64,000 bases of DNA from positions 62,001-126,000 of the forward strand of contig JANQAB010000003.1 in assembly GCA_024707265.1 (NCBI GenBank), in the 5' to 3' direction. Source of the stretch: Sporocytophaga sp. Lineage in GTDB: Bacteria > Bacteroidota > Bacteroidia > Cytophagales > Cytophagaceae. The notes beneath the pieces are model-generated. The model was given only the letters and a program-made list of their open reading frames with translations, ran no database searches and was not told where the DNA came from. This document shows positions 19,387 to 29,190 of the stretch, in pieces (within the stretch, counting starts at the first letter, position 1; each line of letters starts with the position of its first letter). A program made the position numbers and the translations under genes.

Positions 19387-20316
19387 TTATATTGAATCAT
19401 TCTTCTTGCCGGTAAGATCTCTGAAAATATTTTCGAGAGAATGTTCTTCCTGATTTAACCCAATCAGCGCCCAGTTTCTGTCAGAAGCAAGCTTAAAGAT
19501 AGCACCTCTTACATCCTCTTCACCTGAAGAGTACAGTTCATACTTTCCTCCTTCTACATGTTTCACCTCATTTACTCCGGATAGTGACTTTAGATAATCT
19601 ACTTCTATAGCGCCGGAGAATTCGACAATGATCTTTTTACCTGAAGCCCGAAGTCCTTGCAACTCGCTTACACGATTGTCCGCAACAATTTTTCCTCTGT
19701 TAATGATGACCACTCTGTCGCAAAGTGCCTGCACTTCCTGCATGATGTGTGTAGAAAACAGAACAGTTTTTTCCTTACCAATATTCTTAATAAGACTTCT
19801 GATTTCAAGAATCTGATTTGGATCCAGACCAGTGGTAGGCTCATCAAGTATAAGCACCTGAGGCTCGTGAATCATTGCCTGTGCCAGACCGACTCTTTGA
19901 CGGTAACCTTTTGACAAAGCTCCTAGTTTTTTATTCTGCTCCAGAGTAAGTCCTGTCATTTCCACCATTTCCTTCACCCTTCCTTTAAGCTTACTTCCTT
20001 TTAAAGAATGCAGAGAGCCAATGAATTCAAGGTATTCGTGCACATACATATCGAGGTAAAGAGGATTGTGCTCAGGCAGGTACCCGACATTTTTTCTCAC
20101 GTCCAAAGGAGACTCAACAACGTCAAACCCCGCTACTGTTACGACTCCTGAAGTCGGAGGAATATAACAAGTAGCAATCTTCATTGTAGTAGATTTACCA
20201 GCTCCATTGGGTCCCAGAAATCCAAGTATTTCTCCTTTACCAGCCTCGAAACTGATATGGTCTACAGCTTTCTGTTCGCCATATATTTTAGTTAACTCCT
20301 GTACCTTTAAACTCAC
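19387..20316 (-). CDS. gldA: gliding-motility-associated ABC transporter ATP-binding protein GldA
   Basis: 309-residue ATPase. Walker A GPNGAGKST (residues 34-42), signature LSKGYRQRVGLAQ, Walker B VLILDEPTTGLDP, switch His in LFSTHIMQEV. The extra C-terminal 80 residues match the GldA/drug-exporter ATPase form. First gene of the minus-strand gldA-gldF-gldG-DUF4340 operon. The upstream spacer contains repeats. Confidence 0.92.
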   Translation of the reverse strand: MSLKVQELTKIYGEQKAVDHISFEAGKGEILGFLGPNGAGKSTTMKIATCYIPPTSGVVTVAGFDVVESPLDVRKNVGYLPEHNPLYLDMYVHEYLEFIGSLHSLKGSKLKGRVKEMVEMTGLTLEQNKKLGALSKGYRQRVGLAQAMIHEPQVLILDEPTTGLDPNQILEIRSLIKNIGKEKTVLFSTHIMQEVQALCDRVVIINRGKIVADNRVSELQGLRASGKKIIVEFSGAIEVDYLKSLSGVNEVKHVEGGKYELYSSGEEDVRGAIFKLASDRNWALIGLNQEEHSLENIFRDLTGKKNDSI

Positions 20317-20632
20317 TATGACTGTATGTTATCTTTTGCAAATTTATTGAATTCAAGCTTAAAAGCGGAAAGCGCAAAGCTTAAAGTTTGGATTTCTTTT
20401 AAGAACGAATACATATTACATTTAAGTTTTAAGATGACAACTTTTTTCCGATCTGTTTAAACTTTCCATTTTTATTGCTCTCTTAAATCCTAAAAGACCT
20501 CATCCCCAGCCGTTCTCCTGAAGGAGAAGGGAGCAGTCTCGGATAATTTCCCCGACTATCTAACAGTTGTGCAAACTTTAAACTTTAAACTTTCAACATT
20601 AGACTTTAAGCTTTAAGCCTTTCGCTTTCCGC
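20317..20632. repeat. repeat-rich spacer with long imperfect inverted repeat
   Basis: The left arm at 20355-20390 (AAGCTTAAAAGCGGAAAGCG...) and the right arm at 20573-20637 (...CTTTCGCTTTCCGCTTAA) are near reverse complements. The right arm also contains three tandem AAACTTT units and includes the SDR stop codon. A central palindrome TTCTCCTGAAGGAGAA (20513-20528) lies in a CCTCATCCCCAGCC-type context resembling REP/MITE-like intergenic repeats. No coding potential seen. Confidence 0.6.
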
Positions 20633-21343
20633 TTAAATCGACTTCCTGCCTTTGGGCATTAATGGTCTGAATTCCAACTCAACCGGGTGGAAATTTTCCG
20701 ATGTTTCCAATGAATACAAAACAGCTCCGGCAATATCTTCAGGCTTCATCATATTCGGATGTACATTGATTGATTCTATTGTATCAAAGAAACTAGTATG
20801 TATAGATCCCGGAACAATACAAGTTACTTTTACACCATAATCTCTGAGTTCCTTATACATCGACTGAGAAATGCCTCTGACGGCAAACTTAGTCCCGCAA
20901 TATCCGGCAAATTTCTCTATGCCTTCTTTCCCTGCAATAGAAGCAATATTAACGATATGCCCCTCTCCCATTTCTTTCATTTTCTGCACTACCATCTGAG
21001 AACAGAAAAAGACACCATGAACATTGGTATCAAACATTTCTTTCCATTCTTCAACAGGCATTTCTTCAATCAGACCTGCGTATCCTAAGCCAGCGTTGTT
21101 AATCAGAATACTTATATTCTCTCCAAAATCCTTAATAGTGGCATTATATGATCCGTTAACAGAATCTATGTTTCCAACATCGGTAGCATAAAATTTAAAA
21201 TGATCATGTTTAAAAGCAGGAGCTGTTCTACTCCATCCGGCAACCTTTGCTCCTTTCTCCAACAATACTTTTACTATCTCAAGGCCAACACCTTTGCTCG
21301 CACCTGTTACAATAGCAACTTTATCTTTTAAATTCATATACAT
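20633..21343 (-). CDS. short-chain dehydrogenase/reductase
   Basis: 236-residue classical SDR. Cofactor motif TGASKGVG (residues 14-21), NNAG, catalytic Ser in NIASIAG and YCGTK giving Tyr-x-x-x-Lys. Substrate unknown; no specificity motif stands out. ATG at 21343 or 21337. The upstream membrane-protein gene ends 8 bases away, suggesting co-transcription. Its stop codon lies in the flanking repeat. Confidence 0.9.
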   Translation of the reverse strand: MYMNLKDKVAIVTGASKGVGLEIVKVLLEKGAKVAGWSRTAPAFKHDHFKFYATDVGNIDSVNGSYNATIKDFGENISILINNAGLGYAGLIEEMPVEEWKEMFDTNVHGVFFCSQMVVQKMKEMGEGHIVNIASIAGKEGIEKFAGYCGTKFAVRGISQSMYKELRDYGVKVTCIVPGSIHTSFFDTIESINVHPNMMKPEDIAGAVLYSLETSENFHPVELEFRPLMPKGRKSI

Positions 21344-21351
21344 TTATTTAC

Positions 21352-21936
21352 TTAAAAATTTTTCAACGATATTCCTGAAATGAATACAACCGAATTTAAC
21401 AACTGGAATATGACAATCTTTCTTTCTCCTTCCGAAAATCGCTCCCAAAGGTTGTCGTTATAAATGATAGTAGCTGATACAAAAGCAAGTCCGAAACAAA
21501 GTATGAGGAGCAAATTCTCCACTTCCATAAAAAAACTAAAGGCGACAGGATAAAGTAAAAACAAGCCCATCAGAAAGACCATCATCTCAAAGTTCCTGAA
21601 TTTCAAACTATCTCTAATGGCTTTCACAATAAAAATCCCGGATAAAATCAAATAGGTAATCATACCAATATATAAAAGAATTTGTGCAGACCCGATCTGA
21701 AGAAGCTTTAACGCAAAACCGGCCTGGCATACGGCCATCCCAAACAAAAGCGCCTTCATCTTTAAATCATTGATAATAAATATATAATACCCCAACAACA
21801 ATATTTCTGCAAGCAAAGGAGCCCATGTAATGTTCTCAAATCTTTTACTGTCAGTTAAAATGATTGAAAGAACAAAGGTCATGGCTACAAAAACAACTAA
21901 TGCTTTTTCAGGTTTATCAGACTCTACAGCTTTCAT
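21352..21936 (-). CDS. polytopic membrane protein of unknown function
   Basis: 194 residues with about six hydrophobic helices (ALVVFVAMTFVLSII, ITWAPLLAEILLLGYYIFII, ILLYIGMITYLILSGIFIV and others). The topology and size resemble YhhN/lysoplasmalogenase-like proteins, but I cannot see a diagnostic motif. Likely co-transcribed with the SDR. Divergent from the PagL-like gene. Confidence 0.7.
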   Translation of the reverse strand: MKAVESDKPEKALVVFVAMTFVLSIILTDSKRFENITWAPLLAEILLLGYYIFIINDLKMKALLFGMAVCQAGFALKLLQIGSAQILLYIGMITYLILSGIFIVKAIRDSLKFRNFEMMVFLMGLFLLYPVAFSFFMEVENLLLILCFGLAFVSATIIYNDNLWERFSEGERKIVIFQLLNSVVFISGISLKNF

Positions 21937-21991
21937 TTTTATTTAGATTATTCTTCTAAAGTAATATGAATTTATGATAATTTTGGATTAT

Positions 21992-21999
21992 TAATTTTG
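21992..21999 (+). promoter_or_regulatory. -7 box upstream of the PagL-like gene
   Basis: TAATTTTG followed by C matches TAnnTTTG, 10 bases before the ATG at 22010. This implies a very short or absent leader. No clear -33 TTTG at the right distance. Confidence 0.45.
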
Positions 22000-22009
22000 C
22001 TAAATTAGA

Positions 22010-23112
22010 ATGCATTTATTGAAATTTCACTTTTTGCTCATCATTTTTTCCCTCCAATGTTTCGTTGTGAACGCCCAGAATAAAGTACCTGCTTCAAAAT
22101 ATGTGCTTTCTTTGAATTATCATTATGGATTTCTGATGAAGCATGGGGATGATATGGGGCACCTTGCCAATCAAAGACCATTAAAACTTGAACTCGATTT
22201 CAAAATACAAACAGATGGAAGCAAAAGCTGGCAGGTAAACAACAAATATCCTGTTGTAGGGTACTCGTTAAACTACCTTCATTTCGACCCGAACAAGCCT
22301 GTTGGAGATGCCCTGGGCTTGATTATATATTATGGAAAAGCATTTTTCAGAACCCCTAAAAGCGAGCTAAGATGGAAAATAGGTTTAGGTCCGGGAATCG
22401 TATTCAGGAAGTTTGACATCTTAACAAACAATAAAAATAATATTACTGGAAGTACTTTTAATTATTGTCTTAATGGAGCCATAAACTTCAGTACCACCAT
22501 TTCAAAAAGATTAACCTTCAATGCAGGAATCGGCTTGTTTCATTTAAGTAATGGTGCAATGAAAATACCTAATCTGGGAATGAATATACCTGCTGTTTAT
22601 GCAGGATTAGGCTTCACTTCCAAAAAACAGGTAACATTTGATGCTCCTGAACCTGAACGAAAAAAAGATTCAATTCATTAAATCTTACCATTGGTGAAGG
22701 ATTTAAGGAAATAAAACCTATTGGAGGATCAAGATATTTGGCAGGAGTCTTTTCTGCTTACTATGATCTTGGCATTAACTCACGCACCTGCCTTAATCTC
22801 GGTTATGATTTCATTTACGACTATTCCGCCAAAGCCGAAATCAGGAGGGGCACCTACGATAAGAAACTTGTAAATGGAAATTATATGAGACATGGGGTCG
22901 CATTGGGGTTTCATTATTTTATAAGCAAAGTATCATTTGTTGGTCAGTGCGGTTTCTATGTTTTTGATCCATTAAAAAGATACAAACCTCTTTATCAGCG
23001 TTATACTGTCAAGTATAATTTTACTGATGCAATCGGTGCAGGAATAGCACTTAAAGCCCACTTCGGCCAGGCAGAGTTAGTAGAATGGACAATTGGCTAT
23101 ACATTAAAATGA
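22010..23112 (+). CDS. acyloxyacyl hydrolase / PagL-like lipid A 3-O-deacylase (frameshifted)
   Basis: Predicted outer-membrane barrel that removes an acyl chain from lipid A. Signal peptide MHLLKFHFLLIIFSLQCFVVNAQ. The active-site signature LFHLSNGAMKIPNLGMN has the His-Ser pair of PagL. The first frame stops at 22681; reading with one extra A in the A7 run (22660-22666) continues as RKKRFNSLNLTIGEGFKEI into the second part, ending at 23112. About 367 residues when repaired, longer than minimal PagL. Overlaps the next gene by 4 bases (ATGA). Confidence 0.8.
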
Positions 23113-23840
23113 AAAAATCAGGGTTACTATATATTGCAATTATTTCAGCCATTCTTTTGTCATGCAATAAAGAAGATAGCTGGGATTGTGTAAAAAGCAC
23201 AGGCAGAATTGTTCAGGAAAAAAGAATTATAAATGGGGTATATTATATCTTTCTTGAAGATAATATAGATCTTATTTTTAAGAGTAACCTTGGAGATACT
23301 TTAATAGTTGAAGCCGGGGAGAATTTGCTTAAAAAAATAACTAATGACAACGATGGGACCAATCTAAGAATAAGAAATACCAATACTTGTAACTGGGTCA
23401 GAAGTTACAAAAAGGACATAAAGGTATACATCGATGATGTAAAATATCAAGACATTTTTATCATGGGATATGGCACTGTTAGTAATGAAGGTGTTATACA
23501 AAAAGACAAACTGTTTTTGCACAATTACTCCAGTGCGGATGTAAATCTGAACGTTAATTTAGAATTCCTGTGGGTTGATATGGATAAACTTGCTAATATT
23601 ACTATAAATGGGAAGCTGCATCAACTCTATGCTATCAACCTTGGATCCGGTCATTTGAAAGTAAACACTCCTGATTGTAAATCTGTGACACTTTCAAACG
23701 AAGGACCAGGCATGAGTTACGTTTATTCAGACAGTGCCTTTCATTCCACCATTAAGGGCACTGGCAATGTTTACTATAGTGGAAATCCTCAAATAGTTAC
23801 CATGGATAAACAAGGATCTGGAAACTTTATTAAACAATAA
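23109..23840 (+). CDS. DUF2807 (head-GIN) lipoprotein
   Basis: 243 residues with a lipoprotein signal, MKKSGLLYIAIISAILLSC, placing Cys19 as the lipidated residue. The rest is beta-helical with repeating short strands typical of the putative auto-transporter adhesin head-GIN domain. Start is ATG 23109, overlapping the previous stop; an upstream TTG gives no signal peptide. It ends 3 bases from the convergent thioredoxin gene. Confidence 0.82.
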   Translation: MKKSGLLYIAIISAILLSCNKEDSWDCVKSTGRIVQEKRIINGVYYIFLEDNIDLIFKSNLGDTLIVEAGENLLKKITNDNDGTNLRIRNTNTCNWVRSYKKDIKVYIDDVKYQDIFIMGYGTVSNEGVIQKDKLFLHNYSSADVNLNVNLEFLWVDMDKLANITINGKLHQLYAINLGSGHLKVNTPDCKSVTLSNEGPGMSYVYSDSAFHSTIKGTGNVYYSGNPQIVTMDKQGSGNFIKQ

Positions 23841-23843
23841 ATA

Positions 23844-25004
23844 TCATTTACCAAAGAGTTCCTCCAGCTTTCTGGTAAGGTCCTGACCACGTAAATTTTT
23901 CGCGATGATTGTACCTTCTTTGTCTACTAAATAAGTTAAAGGAATTGCCTGAACTTCATAAACAGGATTAACAGAAGAGGCCCAGCCTTTAAGATCCGAA
24001 ACCTGCTCCCAAACAAGACCATCCTTCATAATTGCAGTCTTCCATTTTTCTTTGTTCTCATCCAATGAAACTCCAAGTATGGTAAAGCCTTTATCCTTGT
24101 ATTTTTTATAAAGCTCCACTACATGAGGATTTTCCATACGACAAGGTCCACACCAGGAAGCCCAGAAATCAATCATTACATACTTTCCTTTAAAATCAGA
24201 AAGCTTGATAATTTTTCCATTGGGGTTAGGAAGTGCAATTTCCGGAGCCTTTTTCCCAACACCTACTTTACTTTGTTTTTCCTTTTCCTCCTCTTGCTTT
24301 TTCATAGCAAGGGCCTTTTCCACTTCTGAAGACAGGAGCTTTGTGTACTTTGAATTGGGATAAGCTTTATTCATTTCCTCAGCTATCTTTTTCAAGAAAG
24401 GAAGATCGGACTGAAAATCAAGGTAGTTCACCATCGAAAATACAGAAAGAGAAGGAAGTACAGAATCTATGGAAGCTATTGTTAGTTTACGGGACTTTTC
24501 CTGAAGATTTTTCAACTCAGTCATTATTGCAGGAATAGAGTCTTCCTGTTTCTTCATCTGAAATGACATTCCCTTTTGCTGCAACCTGTTCTGAGCCTTT
24601 TGTATTTCATTCATCTGATTAAAAAAAGTCAGATATTCCTCTGTTGCTTTTGATCCTTCTACAGATGCATTACCTGGTAAATCTTTCAGATCAGAATTAA
24701 ACTTAATATTTTGCGCGTCAATAATTATAAGAACATTCTGAGTATCTACCTGCAGGAGTGCATAATCAGGCTCAGTAAGCGCGCTTGTGAATTTATAAGA
24801 TCCATCAGATCCGATTTCAGCCGAATCCAAATGGACCCAGGTCTGGTTTTCAAGTTTATCAAGGTATAATTTCTTACCACCGCCATTTTTAATTGTTCCT
24901 GATAGTTCGAAAGAAAAATTTCCTTCTTCTTTTTTTTCAGATCCCTTTTTCTCAGAACACCCGAAAACAACCGCTACGAGTAGCAGATAACGTAATACCT
25001 TCAT
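23844..25004 (-). CDS. TlpA-like thiol-disulfide oxidoreductase lipoprotein with DUF4369 N-domain
   Basis: 386 residues. Lipoprotein signal MKVLRYLLLVAVVFGC; residues 30-130 resemble DUF4369, followed by a helical linker and a C-terminal TlpA/AhpC-type thioredoxin fold (residues 250-386) with catalytic WCGPC and the cis-Pro region VQAIPLTYLVD. Acts in the periplasm or on the outer membrane, probably reducing disulfides. It follows gatB by 4 bases. Confidence 0.9.
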   Translation of the reverse strand: MKVLRYLLLVAVVFGCSEKKGSEKKEEGNFSFELSGTIKNGGGKKLYLDKLENQTWVHLDSAEIGSDGSYKFTSALTEPDYALLQVDTQNVLIIIDAQNIKFNSDLKDLPGNASVEGSKATEEYLTFFNQMNEIQKAQNRLQQKGMSFQMKKQEDSIPAIMTELKNLQEKSRKLTIASIDSVLPSLSVFSMVNYLDFQSDLPFLKKIAEEMNKAYPNSKYTKLLSSEVEKALAMKKQEEEKEKQSKVGVGKKAPEIALPNPNGKIIKLSDFKGKYVMIDFWASWCGPCRMENPHVVELYKKYKDKGFTILGVSLDENKEKWKTAIMKDGLVWEQVSDLKGWASSVNPVYEVQAIPLTYLVDKEGTIIAKNLRGQDLTRKLEELFGK

Positions 25005-25008
25005 TAGA

Positions 25009-26469
25009 TTAATTCAGATTATCCAGTGTCTTTTTTAATAACTCACTTGTAATTTTTGGGTCGGCTTTTCCTTTGGTTAGCTTCATTACTTCACCCATAA
25101 ACATCGCTAAAAGGTTTGTTTTACCTGCTTTATATTCAGCAACTTTATTTGGGTATTTTGCAATAGCCTCATCTATCAAAGGTTGTAAAGCACCAGTATC
25201 GCTTTCCTGAATTAAATTCATTTTTTCCGCTATCTGCTGAGCCGAGCCTCCCTTTTGATTGATCATTTCAGGGAAAATCTTTTGACTCGCAACAGCAAAA
25301 CTAACTTTTCCTGATTCTACCAATGCAATCAGTTCTGCTACTTTTTGAGTAGACAATGGGAAGTCATTTATATGAAGCGTTAATTCATTCAAATAACCTT
25401 TCACAGGTCCCATGATCCAGTTCGAAGCTGCTTTATAGTTCTTGGTATGCTTGCACAGGTCTTCAAAATACAATGCAATTTCTTTAGCATCTGTCAATAC
25501 CTGAGCATCATATTCAGGAAGGCCAAATTCAGTTGTAAACTTCTTATACAGATAACTTGGTAAACTTGGCATAGTTGCCTTGATTTCTTCCAGCCATTTA
25601 TCAGAAATATGCAAAGGCTGAAGATCAGGCTCCGGGAAGTATCTGTAATCGTTCAGCTCTTCTTTGGTTCTCATTCCGTAAGTGCTGCCTGTAGTAGCAT
25701 CAAACATCCTTGTCTCAGAGAAAATTGCTTCACCTTTTTCTATAAGCTCAATCTGACGCTCGATTTCGTGATCTATAGCTCTCTGCACGTTTCTGATGGA
25801 GTTCATATTTTTAATCTCCACTTTCTTTCCATACTGAGTTGCTCCTTTCAGCATCACGGAAACGTTTGCATCACATCTCATCGAACCCTCTTCCATGTTT
25901 CCGTCACATACCTCAAGATACCTAACAAGTTTCCTGATTTCTGTTACTACCTGAAAGGCTTCTTCTGAGCTGCGGATATCTGGCTCGGTAACGATTTCAA
26001 TCAAAGGAACTCCTGCTCTGTTATAGTCTACAAGTGTATCTAGCTCACCTGCAAGGTGAAGGTTTTTACCCGCATCATCTTCCATGTGAATTCTATTCAG
26101 ACGAATTACTTTTTCTCCGTCTTTCATACGAATTACGACCTCTCCTCCCTTACATATAGGGGCCTTATCCTGAGTTGTCTGATACCCCTTCGGTAGATCC
26201 GGATAAAAATAGTTTTTCCTATCAAAGAAATTTACTTTGTTGATTTCACAACCACTCGCTAAACCCATTTTAATTGCGTATTCCACAACCTTTTTATTTA
26301 ATAAAGGCAGTGTTCCCGGGTGTGCCAGAGTAATCACACTCACATTCGTATTCGGCATACTTCCGAACTCAGTTGAATCTGAAGCGAAGATTTTACTCTG
26401 TGTGCTTAACTGTGCATGTATCTCAAGACCGATTACCGGCTGATATTTTTCTATGATTGATTTATCCAT
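25009..26469 (-). CDS. gatB: Asp/Glu-tRNA amidotransferase subunit B
   Basis: Transfers ammonia from GatA to misacylated Glu-tRNA(Gln) or Asp-tRNA(Asn). 486 residues: catalytic cradle domain starting VIGLEIHAQLSTQSKIF, EPDIRSSEEA, and the C-terminal YqeY-like helical tail. Length normal. GatA and GatC are not in the window. Located 23 bases after alaS on the same strand. Confidence 0.97.
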   Translation of the reverse strand: MDKSIIEKYQPVIGLEIHAQLSTQSKIFASDSTEFGSMPNTNVSVITLAHPGTLPLLNKKVVEYAIKMGLASGCEINKVNFFDRKNYFYPDLPKGYQTTQDKAPICKGGEVVIRMKDGEKVIRLNRIHMEDDAGKNLHLAGELDTLVDYNRAGVPLIEIVTEPDIRSSEEAFQVVTEIRKLVRYLEVCDGNMEEGSMRCDANVSVMLKGATQYGKKVEIKNMNSIRNVQRAIDHEIERQIELIEKGEAIFSETRMFDATTGSTYGMRTKEELNDYRYFPEPDLQPLHISDKWLEEIKATMPSLPSYLYKKFTTEFGLPEYDAQVLTDAKEIALYFEDLCKHTKNYKAASNWIMGPVKGYLNELTLHINDFPLSTQKVAELIALVESGKVSFAVASQKIFPEMINQKGGSAQQIAEKMNLIQESDTGALQPLIDEAIAKYPNKVAEYKAGKTNLLAMFMGEVMKLTKGKADPKITSELLKKTLDNLN

Positions 26470-26492
26470 TTTAAAGCAATACTGAATTTTAC

Positions 26493-29129
26493 TTATACTT
26501 TTTCTTTAAGGACCCCCTTAGCTTTCACTATTACTTTATCCAGTCCTGAAACGTCTTTTCCTCCTGCTGTTGCGAAGAAAGGTTGTCCACCACCTCCACC
26601 TTGAATTTCTTTAGCAAGTTCTTTAACAAGATTACCGGCATGAAGTTTTTTATCTGCAACAAGGTTTTCAGAGATCATTACTGCGATCTGGGGTTTATCC
26701 TCTATTTTGGCAGCAAGAACAAGGAATAAATTATCAACCTTAGCTTTTACATCATAAGCCAGCTGTTTTAAAGCATCGGCTGAAGAAAGGTCTACTCTTG
26801 ATATCACGACATTAATACCATCAACTGTTTCTACTTTTTTAAGCAGTTCCTCTTTGATGCCTTGTCCTTCTTTGCTTATATACTCATCTATCTGTTTCTG
26901 AAGCTTTGCTTTTTCGGCTGTAAGCTCTTCAACAGCTTTTAATATGTCTTTAGGATTTTTAAGTACCTCTTTTAATTTTTCAATAATTGAAAGCTGAGCA
27001 TCCACATAGTTTTCAGCTTCATCAGCAGTAATTGCCTCTATTCTTCTTACACCTGCAGCAACTGAACTTTCGGAAACGATCTTAAATAAACCGATTTTTC
27101 CGGTCGCAGATACGTGAGTACCACCACACAATTCCACGGAATAAGAAGGATCGAAAGTAATGACTCTCACAAACTCTCCATATTTCTCGCCGAACAAAGC
27201 TGTTGCGCCAAGAGATTTAGCTTCATTGATTGGAACGTTGCGCCTTTCATTCAAAGCAATATTTTCTCTGATTTTGGCATTGACAATCTTTTCAACTTTC
27301 TCAATTTCCTCAGGTGTCATTTTGGAGAAATGTGAAAAGTCAAATCTTAACACTTTATCATTTACCAAAGATCCCTTTTGAGCAACGTGAGTTCCAAGAA
27401 CCTCTCTCAATGCTGCATGCAGCAAGTGAGTTGCAGAGTGGTTATTTTCAGTAAGAAGCCTTTTCTTCTCATCTACGTTGGCTTCAAATTCGGTCTTAAC
27501 GTCTGCAGGAAGCTTATCAATAATATGAATGATCAGGTCATTTTCTTTTTTGGTATCAAGAATCTGGATTTTTTCTTTTCCGGATTGAAGTACACCTGTA
27601 TCTCCTGCCTGTCCACCGCTTTCTGCATAGAAAGGTGTGGTATCAAGCACTACCTGATATTGGTCTTTGCCTTTTGCAGTAACTTTCCTGTATTTTACAA
27701 TCTTTGATTTGGCATGCAAATGATCATAACCTACAAATTCAACACCTTCTTCTTCTCTTACGAGCACCCAGTCTGTAGTCTCTTTAACTGCATCTTTCTT
27801 AGATCGTTCTTTCTGCACTGCCATTTCTTTTTCAAAGCCAGCCTCATCTATTTCAAGACCATACTCCCTCGCTATAAGCGCAGTAAGATCAACAGGAAAT
27901 CCGAAAGTATCATACAATTCAAATACTGTTTTTCCATCAATGACTTTTGCACCATTTGACTGTTCAATATTTGTTCTGATTTGTTCAAGCTTTTTCAATC
28001 CCACTTCAAGAGTTCTAAGGAATGAAATTTCTTCTTCCAGAACTACCTTCTGCACAAAATCCTGCTGAGCTTTCAACTCAGGGAAGACTTCTGCAAACTG
28101 GTTTGCAAGCACAGGTACCATCTTATTAAGGAAAGGCTCTTTGAAACCAAGGAAAGTATATCCGTACCTTACAGCTCTTCTCAAAATTCTTCTGATGACA
28201 TAACCTGCTTTTGCATTACCTGGCAACTGACCATCAGCAATGGTGAAAGATATTGCTCTGATGTGATCAGAAAGCACTCTCATCGCAACATCTGTCTTCA
28301 GGTTTTTTCCATAGGTTTTGCCGCATGCATCTCCAATGAATTTAATCATTGGCTGAAACACGTCGGTATCGTAGTTCGAGGTCTTTGCCTGAATGGCCAT
28401 TACCAGACGTTCAAATCCCATACCTGTATCCACGTGCTTTTCAGGAAGTGGCTCCAGGCTCCTGTCAGCTTTTCTATTGTATTGAATAAAAACGTTATTC
28501 CAGATTTCAACCACTCTCGGATCGTCGTTGTTAACTCTGTCCCGCCCAGGTACTTTCTTTATTTCTTCTTCAGTTCTTAAATCTATATGGATTTCAGTAC
28601 AAGGTCCGCAAGGCCCCTGATCTCCCATTTCCCAGAAATTATCTTTTTTGGACCCATAAAGAATTCTTTCTTTAGGAAGATATTTCAGCCACAACTCAAG
28701 AGACTCATTATCAGGCTCAAGATTTTCCCCTTTATCTCCTCCAAATACGGTTGCGTAAATTCTTTCTTTAGGAAGGTTATACTCTACTGTAAGGAGTTCC
28801 CAAGACCATTTTATAGCTTCTTCTTTGAAATAATCACCGAAGGACCAGTTTCCAAGCATTTCGAACATGGTATGGTGGTAAGTATCTATACCAACCTCCT
28901 CCAGGTCATTGTGCTTCCCACTTACCCTGAGGCATTTCTGAGTATCGGCTATCCTTTTATATTTTGCAGGTTGATTTCCAAGAAAAATATCCTTGAACTG
29001 GTTCATACCTGCATTGGTAAACATCAGGGTTGGATCGTTTTTATTGACGATTGGAGCAGATGGAACAATGTGGTGTCCCCTTTCCTTAAAGAAATCAAGA
29101 AATTTCTGTCTTATGCTTTTGGAATCCAT
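26493..29129 (-). CDS. alaS: alanyl-tRNA synthetase
   Basis: 878 residues. Class II aminoacylation domain at the N-terminus (HTFEMLGNWSFGDYF-like motif reads HHTMFEMLGNWSFG), editing domain with NNHSATHLLHAAL and the zinc-binding CGGTHV, and a C-terminal domain ending in a Gly-rich segment (QGGGGGQPFFATAGG). Complete. It heads the alaS-gatB-TlpA unit and is divergent from the M23 peptidase gene. A leader of about 100 bases holds a small hairpin. Confidence 0.98.
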   Translation of the reverse strand: MDSKSIRQKFLDFFKERGHHIVPSAPIVNKNDPTLMFTNAGMNQFKDIFLGNQPAKYKRIADTQKCLRVSGKHNDLEEVGIDTYHHTMFEMLGNWSFGDYFKEEAIKWSWELLTVEYNLPKERIYATVFGGDKGENLEPDNESLELWLKYLPKERILYGSKKDNFWEMGDQGPCGPCTEIHIDLRTEEEIKKVPGRDRVNNDDPRVVEIWNNVFIQYNRKADRSLEPLPEKHVDTGMGFERLVMAIQAKTSNYDTDVFQPMIKFIGDACGKTYGKNLKTDVAMRVLSDHIRAISFTIADGQLPGNAKAGYVIRRILRRAVRYGYTFLGFKEPFLNKMVPVLANQFAEVFPELKAQQDFVQKVVLEEEISFLRTLEVGLKKLEQIRTNIEQSNGAKVIDGKTVFELYDTFGFPVDLTALIAREYGLEIDEAGFEKEMAVQKERSKKDAVKETTDWVLVREEEGVEFVGYDHLHAKSKIVKYRKVTAKGKDQYQVVLDTTPFYAESGGQAGDTGVLQSGKEKIQILDTKKENDLIIHIIDKLPADVKTEFEANVDEKKRLLTENNHSATHLLHAALREVLGTHVAQKGSLVNDKVLRFDFSHFSKMTPEEIEKVEKIVNAKIRENIALNERRNVPINEAKSLGATALFGEKYGEFVRVITFDPSYSVELCGGTHVSATGKIGLFKIVSESSVAAGVRRIEAITADEAENYVDAQLSIIEKLKEVLKNPKDILKAVEELTAEKAKLQKQIDEYISKEGQGIKEELLKKVETVDGINVVISRVDLSSADALKQLAYDVKAKVDNLFLVLAAKIEDKPQIAVMISENLVADKKLHAGNLVKELAKEIQGGGGGQPFFATAGGKDVSGLDKVIVKAKGVLKEKV

Positions 29130-29190
29130 TAATTAGGAAAGACCTTTAAATATTTATACTTTTTTTATAATTTTAAGCTTTTCGTCGACA

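Noticed and set aside
16182..19914. Plus-strand ORFs across the gld operon
   Set aside because: Antisense shadows of DUF4340, gldG, gldF and gldA; no conserved features.
28587..29132. Long plus-strand ORF (181 codons) and several shorter ones opposite alaS
   Set aside because: Antisense shadow of alaS. The protein is Phe/Arg/Lys-biased with no motif, and alaS itself is fully convincing.
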